7,079 nucleotides of DNA from Bacteroidales bacterium (GCA_012031335.1 JAAUTT010000222.1:1-7079); one strand, 5' to 3'; positions 1 through 6,066 are shown, numbered from the stretch's first letter. Notes: generated by a model from the sequence alone, not told the origin. Numbers and translations are program-made.

Positions 1-229
1 GACGTATTATTCTTTTTCCCATTGTCATAACTTCACAACACTTTATTAGCAAAAGTTCATCGTGTATAGATGGGTCAATTCTGCACATAAGTCTTTGGTC
101 TCCTGTCGAGAAGCACATTTTACCATTTACCATAAATGTAATTCCACGAAACATTTTTTTCTCTTGAACATCTTCCAAATGAACTAATGCTTCACGAACA
201 CGCTGTGTCAATATTTCATTTTGTGCCAT
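1..229 (-). CDS. TfoX/Sxy family protein, N-terminal part (runs off the window)
   Basis: The first 76 codons read MAQNEILTQRVREALVHL and continue with a KKMFRGITFMVNGKMCFS stretch and an RLMCRIDP segment. This is the usual layout of the TfoX N-terminal domain: a starting helix, then MFGG-I-FMVNGKM strands, then a D-L-RV strand. The family includes the competence regulator Sxy, but most Bacteroidota members are short single-domain proteins of unknown role, so no competence function is claimed. The ATG at 229 is chosen because it follows the stop of the SnoaL-like gene by 5 bases and sits behind a weak AAGGA. No indel is visible in the part seen. The C-terminus lies beyond base 1. Confidence 0.85.
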   Translation of the reverse strand, partial: MAQNEILTQRVREALVHLEDVQEKKMFRGITFMVNGKMCFSTGDQRLMCRIDPSIHDELLLIKCCEVMTMGKRIIR

Positions 230-234
230 GATCC

Positions 235-611
235 TTAATCTTTAGCGAAGCCTGCGTTTCTAAGATGAAAAGTATCGTGAATGTGTCTTATAAAAACAAT
301 TTTTCCAACTGTTGATTTTAAAGTGTTCAGCAATTCGCATATTGCCTATTGGTGCAAAATCAAACTCATAAATCAAAATGACTTCATTTTCATTTCCAAG
401 TTCTGTTAACATATGAATATTGGTTGCATTGTCACCAGTAAACTTAACAGCTTGCATAAATGCACTCTTGCTTTCGTAAGCATTTATAGGGCATTTCAAA
501 TTTAATATTCTCATCCAAAAGATTTGCTGCCTCTTCATAATTTCTACTTGTCCAATTACAATAGTAAGCTTGTACAATTGCTAATGATGATTTTTCATTT
601 GTCTGTCCCAT
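235..611 (-). pseudogene. SnoaL-like / NTF2-fold family protein with two +1 frameshifts
   Basis: Three frames must be joined to recover one protein of about 124 residues. It starts MGQTNEKSSLAIVQAYYCNW, runs through NYEEAANLLDENIKFEMP, then INAYESKSAFMQAVKFTG and FDFAPIGNMRIAEHFKINS, and ends GKIVFIRHIHDTFHL. A first helix with a W, a central xSKxxF segment, the strand pair and a closing IVFIRHIHD strand are typical of SnoaL-like polyketide-cyclase-related NTF2 folds. Such proteins are small cone-shaped barrels with very varied activities, so the substrate cannot be stated. The first shift is one extra base in the GGG run at 489-491 (CCC in the gene). The second is one extra base near 305-308 (AGTTGG instead of AGTGG). 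The repaired stop lies 5 bases before the TfoX-type start, suggesting co-transcription. It is either a pseudogene or an intact gene with sequencing errors. Confidence 0.72.
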
Positions 612-675
612 TATTGTTCTAATTTTTTAAGCACAAAAAAAGTGTTTCTTCGGCTTATTCAGTAACTCAAAAAGC

Positions 676-1549
676 TCAAATAGTAACAATATTAGCTCCA
701 TTGGCTTTTGGTGTATACCCAAACTGGCTCTTGAAAAGTTTGATAAAGTGAGAGGTGCTTTGAAAACCACAGTCAAATGCAATTTCATTAACAGTTTTGT
801 TGGTAGTATTAAGTAACTTGGCAGAATGCAAAATGCGTTGTTGGTTTATCCACTGCTTTGGTGATACGTTAAACTGCTTTTTGAAATCACGTTTGAAAGA
901 TGCTAAACTTCTCAGGCAAAGTCTGGCGTAATCCTCAATTGATAAGGGTTGAAATAAGTTTGATTTTACTATGTATTCGATATCAATACCTTCTCTATTG
1001 ATACAAGCAGAAATAAACTGGTTACTTGTCCTTGTTGTCAGCATTTTGAAGTAATAAAAATAGCTCTTGTAATTTTAGGTTTAGTAGTTCCTCTTTGCCT
1101 TGAAAGTTTTCAATAAAATAATTGAGATAATAAGACTGGAATTGGCTCAGTAGTCTGTTATATTTTAGAATAGTGTAAGTTATTTCAGTCTTGTTATAAG
1201 GTATATTTGTTTGTTTGCAAAAAGTCTGAAGAAATTTGTCAGGAATAAAAATAATCAACGCTTCAAAGCAATCATTGTCGGGAATAAACTCAGAAATAGT
1301 GTAAATGCCACGTTTAATAAGTATGAGTTCATTACTTTTGATACAAACCGTATGCCCATCAAAATGAAAATATTTCTTCCCCTTAATAATAAACATCAAA
1401 GAATGTTCTGTTAAAAAGCCAACTTGTTTATCAGTTGATTTCTTTACGATATTATGTTTTGCATATGGTGTTTCACCAAACGAAATAAGTGAATCGTCAA
1501 AAGTGTTATTTGATATTTGAGGGAACTTTATAAGCATTTTGTATTTCAA
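676..1549 (-). pseudogene. AraC family transcriptional regulator, split by one frameshift
   Basis: Two overlapping frames together give one regulator of about 290 residues, the usual AraC size. The upstream frame (1022-1549) holds the N-terminal sensing part, with FLTEHSLMFIIKGKKYFHF followed by a NELILIKRGIYTISE strand, like the cupin-type sensor domains of ExsA-style regulators. The downstream frame (676-1044) holds the DNA-binding domain, with two helix-turn-helix units: LASFKRDFKKQFNVSPKQWI and VNEIAFDCGFQSTSHFIKLF, followed by the closing FGYTPK motif. The break lies between 1022 and about 1075; one extra base near the NADNKDK codons restores the frame. A TTG start at 1549 is preferred because AGGAG lies 7 bases upstream; the ATG at 1537 is the alternative. 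It heads the run toward the SnoaL-like and TfoX-type genes and may control them. The inducer is unknown. Confidence 0.8.
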
Positions 1550-1556
1550 TTTGCAT

Positions 1557-1561
1557 CTCCT
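1557..1561 (-). promoter_or_regulatory. Ribosome binding site of the AraC-type gene
   Basis: AGGAG on the minus strand is followed by a 7-base spacer and then TTG at 1549. An ATG at 1555 overlaps the site too closely and its frame stops after 16 codons. The ATG at 1537 is 19 bases away. Spacing therefore favours the TTG start. It is the clearest Shine-Dalgarno site in the window. Confidence 0.5.
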
Positions 1562-1594
1562 TTTTGATTAGGCTGTCTTGTAAAACTTGCCGCT

Positions 1595-1608
1595 AACACT
1601 ATAGTGTT
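1595..1608. repeat. Perfect 14-bp palindrome AACACTATAGTGTT
   Basis: The 14 bases equal their own reverse complement. The site lies 46 to 59 bases upstream of the AraC-type TTG start, where an operator for a dimeric regulator could sit. It overlaps by three bases the left arm of the larger inverted repeat. Its role is not known; AraC-type proteins usually bind direct repeats, so an operator for that protein is only one option. Confidence 0.6.
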
Positions 1609-1716
1609 GTATGAAATGTTTTCCTGAATATAACCGGGGTGATTGAATAAAGGAAGATCTTCTTTAAATATCGGTGAATTCCCTAACTCCAGGGACTGGA
1701 AAATATTTCATACAAC
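1606..1716. repeat. 19-bp inverted repeat pair enclosing 73 bases
   Basis: The left arm GTTGTATGAAATGTTTTCC (1606-1624) matches the reverse complement of 1698-1716 at 18 of 19 positions. The enclosed 73 bases hold smaller symmetric parts: an interrupted AAAG(G)AAGATCTTCTTT and a TCCCT/AGGGA hairpin. No direct repeat flanks the arms, so a miniature transposable element is possible but not shown. It could also belong to the IS91 end or be a cis-regulatory hairpin. Confidence 0.6.
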
Positions 1717-1725
1717 GAGTTGAAC

Positions 1726-3028
1726 GATGCCGGAGTTTCTATGTGCATTCTATCCGGTGGCCAGGGCCAAAATGTCAAGACCTCAGTCGCAGTGATGTTG
1801 GTTTGGTTTTGATAGTCGATTGTTTGCATTCTTTTTTAGCTATTTTCTTGTTGATGGAGCATAGTTATCCCTGCCAATAATCAGCGTTTCATTTCAAATC
1901 TCCATTTCAAAGAACGTTTACTTTTTTAATTTTTATCAAGGTCCTTCCTTCAATTGTATCAGGCTTTTGTTATGCATTCTCCCCTGTTTACACACCGGGC
2001 AATAAGACAAATCCTTTCCGGTAACCATCCTTACTACTTCGAGTCCGTTCAATCCTTCCAATGAGGATAGAAAAGTATCCTTCCCAATGAGTTGGAAGAC
2101 TATGTCTTTTTTTTCACTGTTGACTGCGGCCAATAAACCATAATAGCGAATCTTATAAAAACCATTTGGTAAGATATGTCGAAAGAAGCGGGAGATAAAT
2201 TCTTCGGCCTTTAACTTCATATATTTTCCCTTCAAGGCTTTTCGATAATCTTTCCAGCGAAAGGTCACCTCCCCTTTATCAAGTTTTACGATCCTTTGGT
2301 TCGAGATTGCCACTCTTTGGGTGTATTCTCCCAGATACCGGACAACTGCATTGGCTCCACCAAAGGCCCTTTTTGAGAATACATTCCAGTTTTTTTGATA
2401 TAGCTTTTCCTTCAATTCAGCAAAACCAGATAAGTCATCCGGCAATTTTATAGTGCCTGACACTATATGATCTCCGATCATGCGGCATAGTATGGCTCTG
2501 AATATCTTCGACAGTGCCTTGACGGGAAGGAAAAACTTCTTGCCTGTTAACACCCATTCTGTATGATCTGAGGATAACCCGCCGCCGGGCACGATCATGT
2601 GGATGTGGGGGTGGTAAGTGAGTGCCTGTCCCCAGGTATGCAAAACGGCTACAGCTCCGGTTTCAGCACCAAGAAAGGCAGGATTTGCTGCTGCTTGTTT
2701 CAGTGTTGTTGAAGCCGCCTTGAACAGCAGATCGTAACATACGCGTTGGTTGATATAAAAAGTGCTGTGCAATTCTGAGGGAATGGTAAATACAAGATGA
2801 AAATACCTGGTGGCAGGTAGCAATGATTTGAGCTTATCTACCCATTGCACTTGTTTGATGTATTGACATTTAGGACAATGTCGATTCCGACAAGAATTAT
2901 ACACAGGTCTTTTGTGCCCACATTGATCGCATTCTTGCAAATGACCGCCCATAAAGGCAGTTCGGCAATTAAGAATGGCCCAATATGCTTTTTGCTGATC
3001 GGGACAGAACCGATGTGTTTTGAGGTGT
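1726..3028 (-). mobile_element. IS91-family element, 5' end lost or displaced by an IS481 insertion
   Basis: The element is recognised from its transposase gene at 1936-3028. The right limit is where the terminal repeat of the IS481 element begins. The left limit is uncertain: 1726 is proposed only because it follows a GAAC tetranucleotide (1722-1725), a target type known for IS91 elements. IS91 elements move by rolling-circle replication and leave no target duplication, so the edge cannot be fixed from direct repeats. An imperfect hairpin CCGGA/TCCGG at 1730-1757 lies at this end, as expected for an origin or terminus but not proof of one. Confidence 0.55.
1936..3028 (-). CDS. IS91 family HUH (Y2) transposase, truncated at the N-terminus
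   Basis: Single-strand-nicking transposase for rolling-circle transposition. Counting from the internal Met at 2952, a zinc-binding N-terminus has cysteines at 8, 11, 21, 26 and 29 within CDQCG and SCRNRHCPKC. The HUH metal motif is HPHIHM (His116 and His118), followed by VPGGG. The two catalytic tyrosines are Tyr206 and Tyr210 in YLGEY. A C-terminal CPVCKQG pair follows at 318 and 321. The frame stays open upstream of that Met as LKTHRFCPDQQKAYWAI followed by LNCRTAF, which is family sequence, so the Met at 2952 is not the true start. The reading frame meets the IS481 terminal repeat at 3028 and a stop at 3034-3036. Roughly the first 10 to 20 residues are missing. All catalytic residues remain, but expression without its start is doubtful. 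Confidence 0.85.
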
Positions 3029-3053
3029 AATAGTTAGGACTTGATCTGACAGT
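3029..3053 (+). repeat. Left terminal inverted repeat of the IS481 element
   Basis: The repeat begins AATAGTTAGGACTTG and ends ATCTGACAGT. Compared with the reverse complement of 4349-4373 it differs at four positions, all in its outer half. The inner CTGACAGT is repeated a third time next to the transposase start. Confidence 0.65.
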
Positions 3054-3080
3054 GAGGCATTTTTTGCCTCTAACGAGGCA
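3054..3080. repeat. Alternating hairpin GAGGCA / TGCCTC / GAGGCA over the transposase stop
   Basis: GAGGCA (3054-3059), TGCCTC (3065-3070) and GAGGCA (3075-3080) can form two mutually exclusive 6-bp stems, with loops of TTTTT or TAAC. The transposase stop codon (3070-3072) lies inside. It is adjacent to the left terminal repeat. It may act as a weak bidirectional transcription block that keeps outside transcription out of the element; no long U-tract follows. Confidence 0.5.
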
Positions 3081-4278
3081 ATGCGTTTTCTAAGGCATTT
3101 TCTCCCAAAATGATTTTTAAGGAAGAGGAGGTTTTATCCTCCTCAGAATCATTTCGGTCGATCAGATTATCCCTTACAGGTTGGTCGCCACCAGAGCCTG
3201 TTTCCGTTTCATCTGACATAGGCAAAGATACAACATTTTGATAATGATTGTTTAGCTGCTTTTCTTTTGCAAGATGTAAGCTATCATTCCATGTCTGCAT
3301 TGGTGTTTTACCATAACAATATTTTCCTGAATGAGGGCGGTTGTTGTTATATTCATAAAGCCATAAGTCAAGATCTGCCTGCAACTCTTCAATGCTTTTA
3401 TAAATCTTTTTTCTAAATGCAATAGCATAAAACTCATCTTGCATAGTGCGATGGAACCGTTCACAAATCCCGTTGGTTTGAGGGCTTTTTGCTTTAGTTT
3501 TTGTATGATCAATATCTTCAATGGCTAAATAAAGCTGATACTCGTGATGCTCCCTTGCTCCACAATATTCGGTACCTCTATCGGTTAGGATTCTCATTAA
3601 TGGGATATTATCTTTTTCGTACAGTGGTATTACACGGTCATTTAAAGTATCGGCAGCGACCAATGCTATTTTGCGATCGTAGAGTTTGGCTGTTGCGACT
3701 TTTGCATATGTATCGATAAATGTTTGTTGGTAAATTTTTCCAACACCTTTTATGTAGCCGACATAATATGTGTCCTGAGCACCAAGATAACCTGGATGAT
3801 AAGTCTCGATTTCACCATGAGCCTGTTTTTCTTCTTTTGCTTTCTCTAATGCTGCAACTTGAGCTTCGGAGAGAATGTAACCTTCTTGAGCAACCTTAGC
3901 TTCTAAAGCTTTTAAACGCTTTTTAAATGTTTCTAAATCATGACGTAGCCAAACACAACGAACTCCTGCTGGCGAAATAAAAACTCCATCTTTTTTGAGT
4001 TCGTTTGATACGCGAACCTGACCAAGCGCAGGATTATCTACTGCAATAGACACAACTCTTTTTTCAATATCAGATGCTATTCTATTTTTAATGTTTGGCT
4101 TTTTTCGACTAAGTTCTTTAAGGGCAGCTTCGCCACCTTCTTCAAACAGCTCTCTGTAACGATAAAATGTATCCCTGCTATAACCAAGATACTTGCATGC
4201 TGTTGATACATTCCCTAATTGTTCGGCTAATTGTAGTAGTCCTAATTTACTTTTAATTAATTTTGTTTCTGAATTCAT
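3070..4278 (-). CDS. IS481 family DDE transposase, 402 residues
   Basis: Cut-and-paste type DDE transposase. An N-terminal helix-turn-helix lies at about residues 20-48 (GNVSTACKYLGYSRDTFYRY), then a second helical domain with GQVRVSNELKKDGVFISPAG near 86-105 and a lysine-rich helical stretch at 115-153. The integrase-like core runs from about 160 to 330. Likely catalytic residues are Asp169 (GAQDTYYVG), Asp233 (ILTDRGTEY) and Glu273 (NGICERFH), followed by YNNNRPHSGK. The last two acidic residues have 39 residues between them. A tail of about 55 residues after the core is acidic and serine-rich (SDETETGSGG, NDSEEDKTSSS) and not typical of shorter relatives. The start ATG at 4278 directly follows a copy of the terminal ACTGTCAG motif. 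The frame is intact, so the element is probably active or recent. Confidence 0.92.
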   Translation of the reverse strand: MNSETKLIKSKLGLLQLAEQLGNVSTACKYLGYSRDTFYRYRELFEEGGEAALKELSRKKPNIKNRIASDIEKRVVSIAVDNPALGQVRVSNELKKDGVFISPAGVRCVWLRHDLETFKKRLKALEAKVAQEGYILSEAQVAALEKAKEEKQAHGEIETYHPGYLGAQDTYYVGYIKGVGKIYQQTFIDTYAKVATAKLYDRKIALVAADTLNDRVIPLYEKDNIPLMRILTDRGTEYCGAREHHEYQLYLAIEDIDHTKTKAKSPQTNGICERFHRTMQDEFYAIAFRKKIYKSIEELQADLDLWLYEYNNNRPHSGKYCYGKTPMQTWNDSLHLAKEKQLNNHYQNVVSLPMSDETETGSGGDQPVRDNLIDRNDSEEDKTSSSLKIILGENALENALPR

Positions 4279-4280
4279 TT

Positions 4281-4356
4281 CTGACAGTTTTTAAAGGTGA
4301 AACTTATTTGTTTATTGATAAATCAAATTTAATTTGTTTTGCCTTTTAACTGTCAG
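4281..4356. repeat. Fold-back of the IS481 end motif upstream of the transposase
   Basis: CTGACAGTTTTTAAAGG (4281-4297) is nearly the reverse complement of CCTTTTAACTGTCAG (4342-4356), with two extra T. The second copy is part of the right terminal repeat. The first lies 2 bases upstream of the ATG. A transposase that binds its end sequence could therefore also cover its own translation or transcription start. The 44 bases between the arms hold the presumed promoter and a TTGAT/ATCAA palindrome (4314-4325). Confidence 0.55.
4324..4331 (-). promoter_or_regulatory. Possible Bacteroidota -7 box for the transposase
   Basis: TAAATTTG on the minus strand fits the Bacteroidota -7 pattern TAnnTTTG and lies 45 bases upstream of the ATG. 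No good TTTG-type -33 box was found at the expected distance, so this is a weak call. Confidence 0.3.
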
Positions 4357-4373
4357 ATTAAATCAAAACTATT
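4349..4373 (-). repeat. Right terminal inverted repeat of the IS481 element
   Basis: It starts inward with ACTGTCAGATTAAATC and ends outward with AAAACTATT. It pairs with 3029-3053 at 21 of 25 positions. Confidence 0.65.
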
Positions 4374-4403
4374 TCAAATTAGCATCACCTCTACTGCCGC
4401 CAT
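4374..4403 (-). other. Possible displaced 5' start of the IS91-type transposase gene
   Basis: An ATG at 4403 opens the frame MAAVEVML and stops at the IS481 edge. IS91 transposases often begin with a short leader and a VEVAD-like motif, then a basic KTH/R segment such as the LKTHRF found on the other side of the IS481 element. The two pieces may be one gene split by insertion, with 20 or so bases lost or changed. The match is only six residues long, so this is an inference. Confidence 0.35.
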
Positions 4404-4434
4404 TTGATGATGCCGGATAGTGGAGGATGGCAGA

Positions 4435-4465
4435 CTATTATCACCAAAAGGCTGTCAAATAATAG
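4435..4465. other. Hairpin downstream of the PhnD-like gene
   Basis: CTATTAT (4435-4441) and ATAATAG (4459-4465) form a perfect 7-bp stem with a 17-base loop, 5 bases past the PhnD-like stop. There is no U-tract, so a terminator role is weak. It could instead mark the IS91 end. Confidence 0.35.
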
Positions 4466-4469
4466 CGTT

Positions 4470-5403
4470 TTATTCCAGCACAGCCTGTCGGAGCTCATCA
4501 TAGTCGGCATCTGAGCAGCGCATAAATCCATCGGTGGAATACAATTCCATCATGGTTTTTTTGCCTTCTTCGGTGAGCAGGTATTTGATCAGACCCAGAG
4601 ATATTTTATAGCTCATTTCGGTAGGCAGGTCTTTGGCAAAAACCACCGGATCATTTGGAATGGGATTGGTAATAGTCAAAATTTTCACTTTCTCTTCCAC
4701 GTCCGGGTATTTGTCTATAAGTCGTGCCCGGGCATCTCTGATGGTGCCCGTGGAGGTAGGTTCGGAGTAGAATGTGGCTCCGGCATCAGCTATGCCTTCA
4801 TAAACCATTTTCACTACGGTATCATGTTTACCTGCAAAAACGATTTTACCGGGTTTAACACCGGCATTTTTAATGATCCTTTGCGGAAATAAATATCCTG
4901 AGGTAGAAGAACGATCGGTATAGGCGATCGTTTTGCCTTCGAGGTCTTTCAGGCTTTTGATGCCTCTGGAAGCATTGGTTACGATTTGCCCAAAGTAGGT
5001 GGACTTGCCATATCTGATTGCTCTCAGCTTGGCGGTCACTCCAAAATCTTCCCTCGCTTTGATGTAGCTCAAGGAATTCATTATACCTATATCGGCCGAG
5101 CCTGTGCCGAATGCGGCGATCATATCATCATAATTTTTGGTTACATGCAGCTGGAAGTTATAGCCGGTTTCCCCTGTTAAAAAGTCGATGATCTTCTGCC
5201 CGTTTTCATGCACCACTTTTTCATCTACTGAAGGGGTGAAGTAAAAATCAAGTACATCTTTGGATGGTTTGTCCACCTCGGGATTTTTCGGCGTTTCGGT
5301 GATCACCGGTATCGACACCTCCGCTTTTTCATCTTTAATATTAGGTGAGGTGCAGACAGGCTAACAGGAAAATTAGCACCGCGAATGTTAAAAAATGTTT
5401 CAT
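4470..5403 (-). pseudogene. PhnD-like phosphate/phosphonate-binding lipoprotein, frameshifted in its signal peptide
   Basis: Periplasmic substrate-binding protein of an ABC importer for phosphonates, phosphite or related oxyanions (PhnD family, type 2 periplasmic fold). The clean frame from 4470 to 5318 covers nearly all the mature protein: a FYFTPSVDEK first strand, GSADIGIMNSLSYI, YFGQIVTNASRGIKSLKDLE, the ligand-loop TDRSSTSGYLFPQR, and GKHDTVVKMVYEGIADAGAT. The GTG at 5318 is not a good start. Upstream, ATG at 5403 encodes MKHFLTFAVLIFLLAC, a lipoprotein signal with lipobox LLAC. One extra base at about 5354-5358 (TGTCTGC) breaks the link; removing it gives LLACCTSPNIKDEKAEVSIP and a protein of 310 residues. 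No phnC or phnE permease genes are adjacent; the downstream side is occupied by the mobile elements. Substrate identity is not predictable. It is either a pseudogene or carries a sequencing error. Confidence 0.85.
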
Positions 5404-5424
5404 AAAAGGTCAGTTGGTTTTATG

Positions 5425-5689
5425 CAAAAATATTGATTTACCCGAATATTTATCGGAATCATACAAAAATAACCTGAAAGAACTTGATAAAACCAGCTCA
5501 AAGAATTTCGAGAAATTATTTATAAACCATTTGGAAAACAAGCTGGTGAATCAAATAGAACTGGTGGAAGCTTATTCCAGACGGTCGGAAGATAATGAGT
5601 TGATAACCTTTTCGGTAAGTTTATTAACCGGAATGCATGAACAGTTGAATACACTGGTTTCGCTGAGAGATAAAATTGCTGCTAAGTAA
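5425..5689 (+). pseudogene. DUF4142 family protein, C-terminal half only
   Basis: The recognisable part starts at NIDLPEYLSESYKNNLKELD and goes on with SSKNFEKLFINHLENKLVNQ and a LITFSVSLLTGMHEQLNTL segment. DUF4142 proteins are about 170-200 residue, all-helical, usually exported proteins with LP-x-LS, a helix with F-x-x-x-F/Y and a conserved H, then a final L-P-x-L-x-x-HL helix; only about 88 residues of the second half are here. The frame stays open back to 5345, but bases 5345-5403 are the other strand of the PhnD-like signal peptide. No signal peptide or first helix pair exists in any frame. The gene was probably cut by a rearrangement between 5404 and about 5425. It heads a plus-strand stress-type cluster. 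Function of the family is unknown. Confidence 0.6.
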
Positions 5690-5741
5690 AACATTCAGAT
5701 TTATGAGGAAAACACTACCCTTTAAACCGATTAAATTGTTG

Positions 5742-5984
5742 ATGAAAAACTTAGAAATTATGACAGTATATTATGTTTTAGCAGGATTATTAATATTGGT
5801 TTTGATAATCACCCTTTATACCTATAAAGCAACCAAAGAACTGAACGATCATGTAGAATCGTTTAAAACAGAAAAAACTAAAATTCTAAAAGCCGTGACA
5901 ATAACCAATGATAAAAGCGGAATGGATATATGCTGGTGCGGTTGTTTTACTTGTCATCTGGATTATTGGCTTTTTTATGTATAA
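5742..5984 (+). CDS. Small single-pass membrane protein, 3' end uncertain
   Basis: The start is ATG at 5742 (MKNLEIMTVYYVL) or, less likely, the internal ATG at 5760. A single hydrophobic helix VYYVLAGLLILVLIITLYTY is followed by a charged stretch KATKELNDHVESFKTEKTK that may form a short coiled coil in the cytoplasm. I do not recognise a family. The last part (CWCGCFTCHLDYW) is the wrong frame of the Lmo0937-type gene, which starts inside this gene at 5908 and is overlapped by 77 bases. If the A6 run at 5872-5877 has one A too many, the protein would end as TEKLKF before that start, with the two genes neatly spaced. The true end is therefore more likely near 5890 than 5984. Confidence 0.45.
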   Translation: MKNLEIMTVYYVLAGLLILVLIITLYTYKATKELNDHVESFKTEKTKILKAVTITNDKSGMDICWCGCFTCHLDYWLFYV

Positions 5985-6066
5985 CGCCGGATATGTGATA
6001 CATCTATTATTAATTATAGCCATCATGGCCATTGTATTAAGGTTGATCAGAACCAGAGAAGAATAG
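5908..6066 (+). CDS. Lmo0937-type (DUF5670) small membrane protein, 52 residues
   Basis: The protein begins MIKAEWIYAGAVVLLVIWII, then GFFMYNAGYVIHLL, then LIIAIMAIVLRLIRTREE. Two membrane helices joined by a short GFF-x-Y-x-AG-x-xIH turn and closed by a basic RLIRxR tail match the Lmo0937/DUF5670 family, which is about 45-55 residues long and usually has the form IILWLLGFF-xxxAG-xxIHILLVIAIIxxxxRLI. Function is unknown; members often sit near YtxH, CsbD or DUF4142 genes and are linked to stress. No Shine-Dalgarno site precedes the ATG. It is 41 bases ahead of the YtxH-type gene and likely in the same transcript. Confidence 0.75.
   Translation: MIKAEWIYAGAVVLLVIWIIGFFMYNAGYVIHLLLIIAIMAIVLRLIRTREE

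Larger units (their letters stand above)
1562..1935. other. Non-coding stretch between the AraC-type gene and the IS91-type transposase
   Basis: About 370 bases with no credible gene on either strand. A plus-strand open frame of 68 codons at 1674-1880 has no recognisable domain and no start signal. The left part should carry the AraC-type promoter and holds a 14-bp palindrome and a 19-bp inverted repeat pair (listed separately). The right part, roughly from 1720 on, is richer in GC and is presumably the 3' non-coding end of the IS91-type element. No clear terminator follows the transposase stop. Confidence 0.6.
3029..4373 (-). mobile_element. Complete IS481-family insertion sequence
   Basis: About 1345 bp with one transposase gene filling most of it. 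The limits come from two imperfect 25-bp inverted repeats, 3029-3053 and 4349-4373, which agree at 21 of 25 positions and share an ATCTGACAGT core. No target-site duplication is visible next to these limits (GAGGTGT before, TCAAATT after), so either the true ends differ by some bases or the flanks have changed since insertion. It sits inside the 5' end of the IS91-type transposase gene. Confidence 0.7.

Noticed and set aside
1022..1075. Programmed ribosomal frameshift in the AraC-type gene
   Set aside because: There is no slippery heptamer or downstream pseudoknot, AraC regulators are not known to use this, and similar indels occur in unrelated genes of the window.
1211..1414. Plus-strand open frame of 67 codons inside the AraC-type gene
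   Set aside because: It lies wholly opposite the regulator's sensing domain, and its composition looks random.
1591..1716. Integron attC site, suggested by GCTAAC...GTTG and small accessory genes nearby
   Set aside because: The R'' and R' core patterns do not fit, the arm orientation (GTTG...CAAC) is reversed, and no second site flanks the AraC/SnoaL/TfoX genes.
1674..1880. Plus-strand open frame of 68 codons (MNSLTPGTGKYF)
   Set aside because: It has no start signal or recognisable motif, and it overlaps the inverted-repeat arm at 1698-1716.
3252..3719. Two further open frames (3252-3521 minus, 3501-3719 plus) inside the IS481 transposase gene
   Set aside because: Both are alternative frames of the intact transposase, which has full domain structure.
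4986..5180. Plus-strand open frame of 64 codons
   Set aside because: It lies opposite the conserved PhnD-like coding region.
5316..5318. GTG at 5318 as the true start of the PhnD-like protein
   Set aside because: It would leave no signal peptide, the GGAG lies directly against the GTG without a spacer, and a lipoprotein signal is encoded just upstream in a shifted frame.
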